The position numbers were made by a program, and so were the translations under genes. Shown here in pieces: positions 1 through 9,815 of a stretch of DNA of 64,000 nt (its first letter is position 1; the number at the start of each line of letters is the position of its first letter). The notes under the pieces were generated by a model. That model was given only the letters and a program-made list of their open reading frames with translations, was not told the origin of the DNA and ran no database searches. The DNA comes from Hyphomicrobiales bacterium 4NK60-0047b (GTDB lineage: Bacteria > Pseudomonadota > Alphaproteobacteria > Rhizobiales > HXMU1428-3): positions 62,001 to 126,000 of the forward strand of contig BAABWY010000005.1 of NCBI GenBank assembly GCA_040367435.1. The letters run 5' to 3'.

Positions 1-317
1 TTTTGCGTGAAAATAGATGTCATTTCAGACCTTTCCTGTTCAAACCCTAATGTTGATATAGTCTGGTATGGCAGTTTGTTTGGCCATTTATGTGTGAGCT
101 AAATTTTCATTTTTTGCTCAAAACCAGGTTGGGGGTGGGGTTTGATTTTTTTAAGCTCTCTTTTGTCTTTCTAGAGCCTTCATTGAAACGAGCCCTTCTC
201 TAGCATGGTGTTTCATGGACAACAAGACTGCACATTGTCTTTCCATGAAGAATTTTCATCTCAATCATGTGATACTAATCTATGATATGAAGAAAAATAA
301 GTCTTGTGGCAGGGATA
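1..317. other. Left-edge stretch with no recognisable gene
   Basis: I see no convincing reading frame here. The only structure is an imperfect inverted repeat at 212-249 (TTCATGGACAA, then TTGTC, a three-base bulge and CCATGAA). It has no clear T-run, so I do not call it a terminator. It lies downstream of the small minus-strand gene that ends at 318 and could help end its transcript. Confidence 0.4.
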
Positions 318-515
318 TTAAGTCGCACTTTGTGCTATTTTGCGCTTTAGTTTTTTTACTGCCAAATTTGTCATATGCTCTTTCGTGACTTTTGCAGGCC
401 CAATGACTGTTGCCTCCAGTCCTGTTTTTGCGTCAATCGCTGTCGCTTTTTGACTCTGGCCAACAACTTGAAATTCAATGTAAATTTCTCCAACATGGTT
501 TAAATTATTCGCCAT
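318..515 (-). CDS. Small conserved alphaproteobacterial protein (DUF6898-like)
   Basis: A 65-residue protein starting MANNLNHVGEIYIEF. The body (IEFQVVGQSQKATAIDAKTG, then EATVIGPA) resembles, from memory, the short DUF6898-type proteins of Rhizobiales, whose function is unknown. A longer frame begins at 527, but the ATG at 515 gives the family-like start. The GAGAG about 7 bases upstream of it, which would act as ribosome binding site, is the outer edge of a family B repeat, so the repeat ends immediately before this gene. No partner gene is visible on the left. The reading frame is good; the family assignment is tentative. Confidence 0.6.
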   Translation of the reverse strand: MANNLNHVGEIYIEFQVVGQSQKATAIDAKTGLEATVIGPAKVTKEHMTNLAVKKLKRKIAQSAT

Positions 516-520
516 TTTTT

Positions 521-725
521 CTCTCACGGCTATTGCTTTTTGTGGCGCTTCAGGTTGCCCACTAGCAACCGCGCTGTTGAAAGCGTTAGGGCCTCCGAGG
601 GGCGGCCTTTTTTGCGATCAGCTTATCCGTACTCGCTATGCTTCGTTCGGACTGATCTTGTGCACCAGACACCACTGGCGTCATGTCCCTCAGCCCTAAA
701 AGGGGCTAAGCTCCTTACTTCGGGA
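521..725 (+). repeat. Family B hairpin module with an embedded family A hairpin
   Basis: It begins with the B signature CTCTCACGGCTATT and ends with CTCCTTACTTCGGG. A family A hairpin (GGTTGC, CCACTA loop, GCAACC) sits at 552-570. Further right come CCTCCGAGGGGCGG, a long hairpin with arms GATCAG (616-621) and CTGATC (652-657) containing TCCG/CGGA, the GACACC..GGCGTC segment, and a hairpin AGCCC/GGGCT. The same order of parts recurs at 20154, 23180, 42866 and 48541. Open frames across it are by-products of the repeat. Confidence 0.85.
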
Positions 726-851
726 CGACGGTTTAAGTTTTCTCTCTAACACTTTAATACTGTTACGGGTGAGAATTTGAGTTGAGTATAATGAGATTCT
801 TTTCATTTAAAAAGGCTGCTATTACTCGAATAAAAGGCTTTTAAAATAAAA

Positions 852-885
852 AGGCTGCCTTTGAATGATCAAAGGCAGCCTTTAA
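852..885. terminator. Strong hairpin terminator downstream of ldtP
   Basis: Near-perfect inverted repeat AAAGGCTGCCTTTGA, a four-base loop, and TCAAAGGCAGCCTTT, with A/T-rich flanks on both sides. It lies 30 bases past the ldtP stop on the minus strand, where it would end transcription. Confidence 0.85.
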
Positions 886-915
886 ACTTTAATTTTTATA
901 TTTAGGGTCTAGACC

Positions 916-2217
916 CTAGTAATTTGATGCTGTTGCACCAACACCGTCTTGTTTATATAGATCCCGGCGGAAATGTACTGTGCCATCTCTGGTTGCCCAT
1001 GACGTTACATAGATAAAATAAACAGGGGCCCGAGTTTTCAAGCGAACATCTTTGCGCTCGCCGTTTGTTTGCATTTGATCTACGCGGCCACGGCTCCAGT
1101 CTTTATTATCTTTCAAAAGCCATGCTACAAGTTGCTTCACATTTTGCACACGTATACAACCTGAGCTATTTGCTCTTAAGTTACGGCCAAATAAGCTTTT
1201 TGATGGTGTGTCATGCATATAAACAGCGTGTTTATTGTGAAAGTTGATTTTTACAAAACCCATTGAATTATCTTTCCATGGGTCTTGGCGATAGCGATAA
1301 TTATATACTGAATTTGAGTTCCAGTTGATCTTTCTTGGATCAACCTTCCTGCCATTACCGTCCAACGCTGAAATTTTAAAGCGTTCTAGCAGATCATATC
1401 TACCACGTTTTGCTTCAGCGCGTGCTTTTGGTACTAAATCTTTACGGACGATGCTCCGAGGCACATTCCAGTAGGGATTAAAGTTGATTTCGTGAATTTT
1501 ACTACGCAGGCGCGGCGTTTGACGATCAATTTTACCAACAACCGCTGCATGACGAGAGACAATGCGTCCATTTTCAACAACTTCAATTTGCTGAGCCGGC
1601 ACATTAACTGACACGTATCGTTTTGCAGTACTACGTGTCAGGCCATTAAGACGCGCAATGTTTGTGCGTATTTGGCGCAATCTAACAGTAGCTGGTACAT
1701 TTAACGCTCTTAACGTTCTACGATCAACTAAGCCTGATGGCGTCAGCCCATGACGAACCTGAAACCTTTTAACGGCACGTTCGACGTAATAATCATATGT
1801 GGAATAGCTTGAACTTTTTTGCAGATCACCAGAAAATTCCAAACGTTTGCGCAGTAGAGCGACGTTTTGTCCGCTGTAACCTGGGCCCATTTTTCCTTTT
1901 GGAATTGTGCGCCAGCCACCCGCTGAAACAATGGCTGCATAGCGTTTTACCGCTTGTTTCATCAGAGGAATGTTAGCTTTATCTAAGGTTGGGAACCCTT
2001 TTGGTGGGTTCATTTCCCATTCTCTGGCTGCAGATCTGTCGAATGTTTGGTCCCATCCGACACCATCTTCATTGCCGCCAAACCAACTGTCATAAGCTTG
2101 TGCTACAGTGGCTTGTGTTAGCACCATGGCACCCGTTAAAGTTAGTAGCCTTGCGAAATTAGCGCATTGTTTTTGCAGTGTATTTCTCTTTTTCATTCTT
2201 TTTAAATGTCCAAGCAT
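916..2217 (-). CDS. ldtP: L,D-transpeptidase (peptidoglycan 3-3 cross-linking), LdtP-like
   Basis: A 433-residue exported protein. The N-terminus is basic (KKR), followed by a hydrophobic stretch and an AQA signal-peptidase-type site near residue 40. A peptidoglycan-binding repeat lies around residues 110-170 (NVALLRKRLEFSGDL, RAVKRFQVRHGLTPSG). The YkuD catalytic domain follows, with MHDTPSKSLFGRN and SSGCIRVQN; Cys354 is the expected nucleophile. Such enzymes make meso-DAP to meso-DAP cross-links in the periplasm. The first ATG (2217) has no good ribosome site, and Met8 (2196) is an alternative start. The MarR regulator LdtR is encoded about 780 bases upstream on the same strand. In Liberibacter and Sinorhizobium, LdtR controls the neighbouring ldtP, so the same link is likely here. 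Confidence 0.9.
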   Translation of the reverse strand: MLGHLKRMKKRNTLQKQCANFARLLTLTGAMVLTQATVAQAYDSWFGGNEDGVGWDQTFDRSAAREWEMNPPKGFPTLDKANIPLMKQAVKRYAAIVSAGGWRTIPKGKMGPGYSGQNVALLRKRLEFSGDLQKSSSYSTYDYYVERAVKRFQVRHGLTPSGLVDRRTLRALNVPATVRLRQIRTNIARLNGLTRSTAKRYVSVNVPAQQIEVVENGRIVSRHAAVVGKIDRQTPRLRSKIHEINFNPYWNVPRSIVRKDLVPKARAEAKRGRYDLLERFKISALDGNGRKVDPRKINWNSNSVYNYRYRQDPWKDNSMGFVKINFHNKHAVYMHDTPSKSLFGRNLRANSSGCIRVQNVKQLVAWLLKDNKDWSRGRVDQMQTNGERKDVRLKTRAPVYFIYVTSWATRDGTVHFRRDLYKQDGVGATASNY

Positions 2218-2995
2218 TTGTGAATAATTTAAAAGTTATGATCTCTGTCTCTTCTGTACGATTTAATTCTAAAACCTCACAGAAAAATTAATAAAAGCCA
2301 GCACACTGTTTTAAAACTGCTTTCTTTAGCATTTTATATAAGTCAGCTTGTAAGTATTTCAAGACAGACTTTATGCAATGATAGTGCGACATATTTAAAA
2401 GATTTAATTGTATGAATAAATTGTAGTTAAAACTCCCAATTTATTCATACAGGTTTCTTTTGTAGTTTACGTCTCTATCAAATGTTTTCCAGTCACAAAT
2501 CTGCGAGCTAAATTTAAAGTTTTGTTAACTTAAACTACCCGAAAAATAGTTAAAGTTCATTAAACATTCAGCTGCAACTTGATATTGTGTGCATTTGTTG
2601 TTCAAAACTTTACGCCGAACCTTATAACTATCACTCTTTTATCAGGCAAATTTTCCTAAAGAGAATGACGAGTTTCTATAAAACGGATCGTTTAAAAGAT
2701 AAGACCAAATTCAATTAATTTTATAGTTCCGCATGTGAGTGAATTTGTACTAATTCCCTTAAAAAAGACAAGCTCATTCACTGCTCTCAATATTTAAATT
2801 ATAGAACATGTGACATTTTAGGCGTTTTTATGTTTGGAATGGATGAATATTACTTTTGAAAGACGTTATTTTTAGGAAAAGAGACATATTTTCATAAATG
2901 CCTCAAAAACAGTGCTCAATAAAGAATAACCTCGGTGCCGTTAGGCAACCGAGGTTATTTGGACTAAAGAGACTTTTGATGATTACATTCAAACT
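2218..2995. other. Long non-coding region between ldtR and ldtP, with a 15 bp perfect inverted repeat
   Basis: Nearly 780 bases with no credible gene, AT-rich. Its clearest element is a perfect 15 bp inverted repeat: TGTATGAATAAATTG at 2409-2423 and the complement at 2437-2451, with a 13-base loop. It lies about 200 bases upstream of the ldtP start. It could be a regulator operator or an mRNA hairpin in a long ldtP leader. The ldtR terminator is at the right end. Confidence 0.6.
2925..2959 (-). terminator. Terminator of ldtR
   Basis: Inverted repeat AATAACCTCGGT-GCC, loop GTTA, GGC-A-ACCGAGGTTATT with one bulge. On the minus strand it is followed by a T-rich stretch. It lies 37 bases past the ldtR stop, so ldtR and ldtP are probably separate transcripts. 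Confidence 0.85.
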
Positions 2996-3505
2996 CTACA
3001 AACGGAACCGAATTTGATCCGTCCAATAGCGCTCTAATTGTAAAAGAGACTTGTTAACCTCAGAGAGGTTTCCTTCAGAAATCCCAGCCACCTTTTCTAG
3101 TGCATTGAGCTGACGCCCATACAAACCATTAATGATGTCGCAGACTTCCTGTCCCTTATCAGTTAATTTCACCCGTACCGAACGGCGATCTGAGTCTGAG
3201 CGTTCATGATGGATGTATCCCATATCAACAAGTTTCTTAAGGTTATAAGAAACGTTAGATCCAAGATAATATCCACGAGAACGTAGTTCTCCGGCCGATA
3301 GCTCGCTTTCACCAATATTGTATAAAAGCAAAGCCTGGATGCTATTAATCTCTGAACAACCGTTCCGTTCAAACTCATCCTTGACGACGTCAAGAAGGAG
3401 ACGGTGCAGTCGTTCAATCATTCTCAGAGATGACATGTACTCACCTTTCAGCTTTCCATCCACTTCTGAGGTCTCTAATTCCGGCTTATTTTGGGCATAA
3501 GTCAT
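2996..3505 (-). CDS. ldtR: MarR-family regulator LdtR
   Basis: A 169-residue winged-helix protein. The helix-turn-helix and wing region is GELRSRGYYLGSNVSYNLKK, then DMGYIHHERSDSDRRSVRV with the MarR-type DRR wing motif. The GYYLGSNVSYNLKKL block is very close to LdtR of Liberibacter and rhizobia, as I recall those sequences. LdtR controls ldtP and osmotic or cell-wall stress genes in those bacteria. The start at 3505 has a good GAGG ribosome site nine bases upstream. The gene is monocistronic, with its own terminator. Confidence 0.9.
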   Translation of the reverse strand: MTYAQNKPELETSEVDGKLKGEYMSSLRMIERLHRLLLDVVKDEFERNGCSEINSIQALLLYNIGESELSAGELRSRGYYLGSNVSYNLKKLVDMGYIHHERSDSDRRSVRVKLTDKGQEVCDIINGLYGRQLNALEKVAGISEGNLSEVNKSLLQLERYWTDQIRFRL

Positions 3506-3680
3506 TTCTGCCTCATTTGTTGTTACGCCTACCCTGTAGTGACAGTAGCTAACATAGCGAGAAGAGACTAAAATCCGATTAAATAACGCCCTTAATTTTA
3601 GGTTAAATTTTTTCGCATTTATCTAAAAATGTAACAAAATTTGAGGTAAATGCTGTTTAATTTCTGCAATTTGGCTGATT

Positions 3681-4820
3681 TTACTGATCAACCCCAAATT
3701 CACGGGGGGGTAAGTTTAATTTTTCTTCGTGAGTTTCAATAAAATACTGCTCAACCATTTCTTCCGAAACCTCTTCTAGAGTGGCTGGTTGCCAAACAGG
3801 TGTGGTTTTATTGATGAGTTTTGCTTCAATGGCGGGTAAGAAGTTTTCCCCTTCGATAAAATGATTTGCAAGCGTCAAATCCTGCCTCAAGGTGTGGTCA
3901 ACGCCCATGCCTTTTGATTTCTGGATCGCTTTCAGTGTTACCTTTAGACTTAGAGGACAAGCTTCTTTCATATTACCAAGAGCTAGAAGTGCCCATTCTT
4001 TATTTTCTGGTTCATCTTCACTCACCTCAATCAAAGCTGTCATGATTTCTTCGATTGTTGGTTTTGAAAATACTCTGGTGATAAGCGGTTCTTTTGCTTC
4101 AATATCACTTATTTCACGATCTTTGGCTTTAATTACCTGGTTCATATCATCAAGCAATCTATCAACCGGCTTAGCATCTCTGATGGCGCCTTTGATGGTT
4201 TCAAACTTATCCGCGTCGATGCAAAATTCTATGAGTCCCAAATAAACAGCGTCATATCTGTTCACAGCGGTACCTGTTAGCCCTAAGTAAGTACCGATTG
4301 CTCCTGGCATATTTGCTAAAATCTGTGTTGCTGCAATGTCGGGGAATAGGCCTATTTTTACCTCTGGCATGCTCCAGCTATAATTTTCACCTGCAACGAT
4401 ATGGGTTCCATATTGGCTAATGCCAACGCCGCCGCCCATAACAATCCCGTTAATTAATGCTACAACCGGCTTTGTATAACATTCTATGGCCCAAATTGTT
4501 TCATATTCATTTTTAAAGCAATCGAGTGCTGCACTTTTACTTTTCTGTGCTTCTTCAAAGACTTCTTTGATGTTTGCACCGCTAGAAAAGAAATGAGCAT
4601 CCTCTGATTGGATAATGATTGTATAAATATCAGGGTCTTCAACCCATTCTTTATAGGCCCCAATTAGCTTTTGGCGCATTGCAACATTTATTGCGTTTCG
4701 CAGCTTTGGTGCATTAATGGTGACTAATCCCAAGCGACCTTGTTTTTCACAGGCCAATTCTTCACAAGTCAGGTCTTCACAGTCACTATTGGTCAGCGTA
4801 GCATCTATATTGTGCATCAT
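3681..4820 (-). CDS. Enoyl-CoA hydratase/isomerase superfamily, 3-hydroxyisobutyryl-CoA hydrolase-like
   Basis: A 379-residue crotonase-fold protein. The length and the block VMGGGVGISQYGTHIVAGEN followed by WSMPEVKIGLFPD match 3-hydroxyisobutyryl-CoA hydrolases (valine breakdown), where Glu of MPE and Asp of FPD are the catalytic pair. The first oxyanion segment reads FFSSGANIKEV instead of the usual FCAGGD, so Gly-Ala-Asn replaces Gly-Gly-Asp; substrate use could differ. A C-terminal extension of about 100 residues is present, as in the hydrolase subfamily. It stands alone, divergent from the extensin-like gene, with 72 bases between them. No other valine-pathway gene is in the window. Confidence 0.75.
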   Translation of the reverse strand: MMHNIDATLTNSDCEDLTCEELACEKQGRLGLVTINAPKLRNAINVAMRQKLIGAYKEWVEDPDIYTIIIQSEDAHFFSSGANIKEVFEEAQKSKSAALDCFKNEYETIWAIECYTKPVVALINGIVMGGGVGISQYGTHIVAGENYSWSMPEVKIGLFPDIAATQILANMPGAIGTYLGLTGTAVNRYDAVYLGLIEFCIDADKFETIKGAIRDAKPVDRLLDDMNQVIKAKDREISDIEAKEPLITRVFSKPTIEEIMTALIEVSEDEPENKEWALLALGNMKEACPLSLKVTLKAIQKSKGMGVDHTLRQDLTLANHFIEGENFLPAIEAKLINKTTPVWQPATLEEVSEEMVEQYFIETHEEKLNLPPREFGVDQ

Positions 4821-4892
4821 TATCTCAACTCGTTTGATGTTTTAGCTCGTTGAGCTATACATGAAGTGCTTTAAACCTGAAAGAACCTTTTT

Positions 4893-6191
4893 ATGAAATC
4901 CCTTTTGCGTATGGTCATATTTTTTGTGTCCTTACTCTTTTTGCCAGACCCGCTTTTTGCAATGGTAAATAATGAGCCCTTAAACGCCTCATTGTCTGAT
5001 CAACTGCAAGAAACAGATGTTGTTGATACGTCTTCACACAAGCAACAGGTTCTGGATGACCGGATTTTTATTGCTCAGGCAAATGATCCAACGGCAAAGC
5101 AAAAAAAACTGGATGCCCAGCGCTCTAAAGAGGGACTTCGTGTAAAGAAGAAGAAAGATTTTTTTAAATCAAAATCCCCGCTTCCAACAATCCAAATGCC
5201 CACTGACTGGGATGGGAAGGTCTCTTCTCCGCCTGTCTCGGCTAAAAAACCTAATTTGCGGCGTGTAAAGAAAACGAAAAAAGGTGCCATTTATGAAAGC
5301 CAGACTTATCGTAAAGCCCCTTTGACGAAGAAGGCACCTTTGACAAAAAATTCTAAAGACATTCGAGCGCTTGGCATTCCAAAGGTTACTCGCCAACCTG
5401 GTTACAGACCAAAAACCAATCTTTTATCAAAAACTGTAAGACTTCCTTTGCCGCAATTAAAACCGAAAGGTTTTGACCGGAAAAAACAAGCTCAGCGTTT
5501 AAAGATTGAAAAAGGCGAAAAGACTGCAGAGAAGCAAGATCAGTCCAATGACAAACAGGACGAAACGACCGGTGGTAAAATTCAGAAAACGGCCTTTGTT
5601 GTGCCTCCACCTGTGACGTTTTGGGAACCTAAAGAAATTAAAGATGCACAGCTTGTTTGTCAGGTTCTTATGAAAGGTATTGACGCCACGGTTACGCCCA
5701 TTAAGCCTATTCGGCGCGGCGCTTGCGGGACACCAGCTCCCCTAAAGCTTAAAGCAGTTGGGGAGCATAAGAGCGAACAAAAAATTAAAATTAACCCGCC
5801 AGCAACGCTCAACTGCCAATACACAGCAAGATTTGCGAAATGGGCCAATGAGAAATTACAACCCTTAGCAATGAAACATCTAAACAGCCCGGTTGCTATG
5901 GTGCACAATGTTGCATCATACTCTTGTCGTCACCGTTACAATGATAAGAAACGCAAACTATCAGAGCATGCTTTGGCAAACGCTCTTGATATTGCCGGTT
6001 TTACCTTAAAAAACGGAACCATTGTTTCTGTTTTAAAACATTGGGATGAAGAAGGTGATTTAGGGGCATTTTTAAAAGCTGTGCACGCCTCTGCATGTGA
6101 GAGTTTTGTTGTCGTTTTAGGCCCTGAAGCTAATGAAGCACATAAAAATCATTTTCACTTTGATATTGGCCGGTATAAGGTTTGTGAATAA
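4893..6191 (+). CDS. Extensin-like C-terminal domain protein, secreted
   Basis: 432 residues. An N-terminal hydrophobic signal segment ends near residue 24 (LFLPDPLFA). A long, strongly basic, low-complexity region rich in Lys, Pro and Gln follows (about 60-235). The C-terminal extensin_C domain (about 250-432) has GIDATVTPI, CGTPAPLKL, SYSCRHRYND, SEHALANALDIAGF and HKNHFHFDIG. Spaced His/Asp residues resemble metallopeptidases of the DD/LD-carboxypeptidase fold, so a wall-linked hydrolytic role is possible but inferred. The Lys-rich middle may bind the wall or anionic polymers. The neighbouring cell-wall genes ldtP and ldtR fit an envelope role. Confidence 0.8.
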   Translation: MKSLLRMVIFFVSLLFLPDPLFAMVNNEPLNASLSDQLQETDVVDTSSHKQQVLDDRIFIAQANDPTAKQKKLDAQRSKEGLRVKKKKDFFKSKSPLPTIQMPTDWDGKVSSPPVSAKKPNLRRVKKTKKGAIYESQTYRKAPLTKKAPLTKNSKDIRALGIPKVTRQPGYRPKTNLLSKTVRLPLPQLKPKGFDRKKQAQRLKIEKGEKTAEKQDQSNDKQDETTGGKIQKTAFVVPPPVTFWEPKEIKDAQLVCQVLMKGIDATVTPIKPIRRGACGTPAPLKLKAVGEHKSEQKIKINPPATLNCQYTARFAKWANEKLQPLAMKHLNSPVAMVHNVASYSCRHRYNDKKRKLSEHALANALDIAGFTLKNGTIVSVLKHWDEEGDLGAFLKAVHASACESFVVVLGPEANEAHKNHFHFDIGRYKVCE

Positions 6192-6412
6192 TTCAACCAG
6201 ACACAGATTTTACAAATAGGTGCAACTATGCATGCCGTTATCTTTGAAGTTGAACTGAAAGACGGGAAAAAAGAAGATTATCTTGCTATAGCTACACGCT
6301 TAAGAGAACAATTGGTCACTGCCAAAGGGTTCATTTCAATTGAACGGTTTCAATCTCTGGTCAATGAGGGCAAATTGCTTTCACTTTCTTACTGGGAAGA
6401 TGAAGCCTCTAC

Positions 6413-6467
6413 TTTTTAAGGGCGTTTCTTTTTTCCTAAAACCGGCACCCACTTTTAGGCGAAACGC
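6413..6467 (+). repeat. Palindromic element inserted in a coding region
   Basis: Nested arms GCGTTTC (6422-6428)/GAAACGC (6461-6467) and CCTAAAA (6435-6441)/TTTTAGG (6453-6459), with loop CCGGCACCCAC. From memory, similar short palindromes with AACCGG and CCCACTTTT are common in Rhizobiales genomes; no search was run. It differs from families A and B in this window. Confidence 0.7.
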
Positions 6468-6576
6468 GCAATCCTGGAAAGCGAATTTTGACCACAAGGA
6501 AGCTCAACTCAAAGGTCGCTCTAGTATTTTTAAAGATTATCGCATTTGTGTCGTGAAAGTTGAGCGGGACTATACT

Positions 6577-6617
6577 ATGGCGACCAGTACGATGGCGACC
6601 AGTACGATGGCGACCAG
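6577..6617 (+). repeat. 15 bp tandem repeat, nearly three units
   Basis: The unit ATGGCGACCAGTACG occurs twice in full and then as ATGGCGACCAG. It lies at the 3' end of the broken monooxygenase gene and would add Met-Ala-Thr-Ser-Thr repeats to its original C-terminus. Confidence 0.85.
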
Positions 6618-6765
6618 CGCCCTTTCATCTGCGACGTAAGCTCGCATTTATCCCATAAAACTCTAAGCGTAGGCTCATAAATTACCTAGTTTTTTAGCAA
6701 TTAACCAAGATTATTTTGAAAATATTCACCACTAATTGTCTGTCTTCTCTCTTCGTTCAGCCTGA

Positions 6766-7854
<1,089 letters not shown>

Positions 7855-7917
7855 TATCGTAGTACTTAGTATCGTATCGAACTTAAAATAATATCGATTT
7901 AGATCAGGATATATCTT

Positions 7918-9801
7918 TTGCTGTCTTATCTGCCAGAAATTTCAAATCCCCATATGTGGGTCACATTTTTTATCATTTGCGGTGCGATACTACTCTTCGC
8001 CAACGATCGCATTCCTCTTGAGTTAAGCTCAACTGGTGTTGTTGCTGTACTACTGGTTTATTTTGAACTCTTTCCAATCCTCGGAAGCGATGGGGAAAAT
8101 CAACTTGGTGCTTCGCAATTGTTACAAGGTTTCGCGAACCCCGTTGTTTTTGCGATTATGGCTTTGTTGGTTGTAGGACAAGGGCTCTATAATACGGGTG
8201 CGCTTGAGGGCCCCGCTAACGTGATTGCTAAGCTTGGCCGTATTGGACCCTGGCTTGCCTTTGCCGTTGCTTATATTATCGCTGGTACTGTTTCTGCTTT
8301 TATGAATAACACACCGGTTGTGGTTATATTTATTCCGATTATTACGGCAGTTGCAGCTAATATGGGCATGAACCCTTCTCGTTCCCTGATGCCTCTCAGC
8401 TTTATCTGTATTCTTGGTGGTATGACAACCCTGATTGGCTCTAGTGCCAACTTGATCGCCGCTACAATAGCCGAACAAAGCGGCATCCCTAAAATTGGAT
8501 TTTTTGATTTCACTATCCCTGGTTTGTTTCTAGCAAGTATTGGTGCGCTTTATGTTATCTTCATCCTCCCGCGCTTTATGGGAACCAAGGAGGATGAAGG
8601 TGCCAGTGCGCAACAGTCAGATGCTGGCAAACATTTCATTGCTCAAATTCCTTTAACCTATGGTCATCCTTGGCTTGGCTATGAAAGTGCGGCCGGTTTT
8701 TTCCCCGACCTAAAAAACATAACGGTTCGTATGGTACGCCGCGGGGCTCAGACTTTTGTGCCTCCTTTTGATGATGTGACGTTACAAGACGGCGATGTTG
8801 TTGTGCTAGCGGCGACCCGTAAAATTCTTTCTGATTCTTTGCAATTATCCAGCAGCCAGGCATCGAGTAATCAAACAGCAACCAAATCTGATGAAGATGA
8901 GGAAGCTACTGATCAGTCAGCTGATCGCCGTACGCCGCGCCGTAAGTCTTTATCTATCGCAGAAGCTGTTGTGGCACCCGCGTCTCGACTTGTGGGCGCG
9001 AACGTAGACCCTGAGATTATTCATGCTGAAACGGGAATGGATTTTGTTGGCATTCAACGGCGCAGCCGCATGGGACGCGGCGCGATTGAGGATATCCGTT
9101 TAGAACCTGGGGATGTGATTTTATTACTTGGCGAGAGAAGTGATATTAAGAGTTTGCGCTCTAATCGGAATTTACTGTTGCTTGATTGGCTTACCGAAGA
9201 GTTGCCGCAGACCCATCATGCTTTAAACGCCCTTGCTATCTTTGGCATTACAATTTGGCTTGCAGCAACTGGTATGCTCCCCATTGCTATTGCAGCGATG
9301 ATGGGGGCTGTTGCGATGATTGCGACGGGCTGTTTAAATGTTCGCCAGGCTGCACGGGCGATTGATGGACGGGTTTTTCTTCTTGTTGGAACTGCCTTCG
9401 CTTTGGCGACGCCGCTACAAATTACGGGCGGTGCCCAATATGTAGCAACGAGTGTTGTTAGCACATTTTCAGACTATGGCCCCGTTGCTCTTCTCTCAGC
9501 CTTCTTCTTGCTAACCGCTGTATTGACTAACTTTTTATCCAATGCGGCAACCGCTGCGCTTATGGCACCGATTGTGGTAAGCGCAGCGCGAGAGATTGGG
9601 GCGGATCCAATGCCCTTTATCTATGGATTGATTTTTGCACTTAACTGCTCGTTTGCGACGCCTATTGCTTATCAAACAAACTTGATTGTAATGGGACCTG
9701 GAAATTATAGCTTTAGTGATTTCTTGCGCGGCGGCGTGCCATTGATCTTCCTTATTTGGATTGCATATTCTTTGTTTGCACCCTTTTATTTTAACTTATG
9801 A
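7918..9801 (+). CDS. SLC13-family permease with two RCK_C (TrkA-C) domains
   Basis: 627 residues. The N-terminal half has about six hydrophobic segments (first at residues 9-30). A soluble middle follows with two TrkA-C-like domains, about 240-300 (TVRMVRRGAQTFVPPFDD, VTLQDGDVVVLAA) and about 345-420 (GRGAIEDIRLEPGDVILLLG), joined by an acidic linker. The second membrane half ends at the C-terminus. Family motifs include FMNNTPVVVIFIPI and SNAATAALMAP. Such proteins move dicarboxylates, sulfate or related anions; the substrate is not evident. The start is TTG at 7918 with CAGGA upstream. bpt begins 14 bases after its stop, so the two are probably co-transcribed. Confidence 0.85.
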   Translation: MLSYLPEISNPHMWVTFFIICGAILLFANDRIPLELSSTGVVAVLLVYFELFPILGSDGENQLGASQLLQGFANPVVFAIMALLVVGQGLYNTGALEGPANVIAKLGRIGPWLAFAVAYIIAGTVSAFMNNTPVVVIFIPIITAVAANMGMNPSRSLMPLSFICILGGMTTLIGSSANLIAATIAEQSGIPKIGFFDFTIPGLFLASIGALYVIFILPRFMGTKEDEGASAQQSDAGKHFIAQIPLTYGHPWLGYESAAGFFPDLKNITVRMVRRGAQTFVPPFDDVTLQDGDVVVLAATRKILSDSLQLSSSQASSNQTATKSDEDEEATDQSADRRTPRRKSLSIAEAVVAPASRLVGANVDPEIIHAETGMDFVGIQRRSRMGRGAIEDIRLEPGDVILLLGERSDIKSLRSNRNLLLLDWLTEELPQTHHALNALAIFGITIWLAATGMLPIAIAAMMGAVAMIATGCLNVRQAARAIDGRVFLLVGTAFALATPLQITGGAQYVATSVVSTFSDYGPVALLSAFFLLTAVLTNFLSNAATAALMAPIVVSAAREIGADPMPFIYGLIFALNCSFATPIAYQTNLIVMGPGNYSFSDFLRGGVPLIFLIWIAYSLFAPFYFNL

Positions 9802-9815
9802 TTTGAGCTGAATTT

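Larger units (their letters stand above)
6228..6639 (+). pseudogene. Antibiotic biosynthesis monooxygenase (ABM) family gene, split by a palindromic insertion
   Basis: The N-terminal half (6228-6419, 63 residues) reads MHAVIFEVELKDGKKEDY to SYWEDEAS, typical of small ABM/heme-degrading-like monooxygenases. It then meets a TAA. The expected C-terminal half, WKANFDHKEAQLKGRSSIF then KDYRICVVKVERDY, is present in another frame from about 6474. Between the halves is a roughly 55-base palindromic segment that shifts the frame and brings the stop. The 3' end also carries a 15 bp tandem repeat (6577-6617) encoding Met-Ala-Thr-Ser-Thr units. The gene looks recently inactivated unless the truncated product works. 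Confidence 0.65.

Noticed and set aside
540-749. 69-codon frame on the + strand
   Set aside because: It lies wholly in a family B/A repeat and lacks a ribosome site; other copies of the repeat break the frame.
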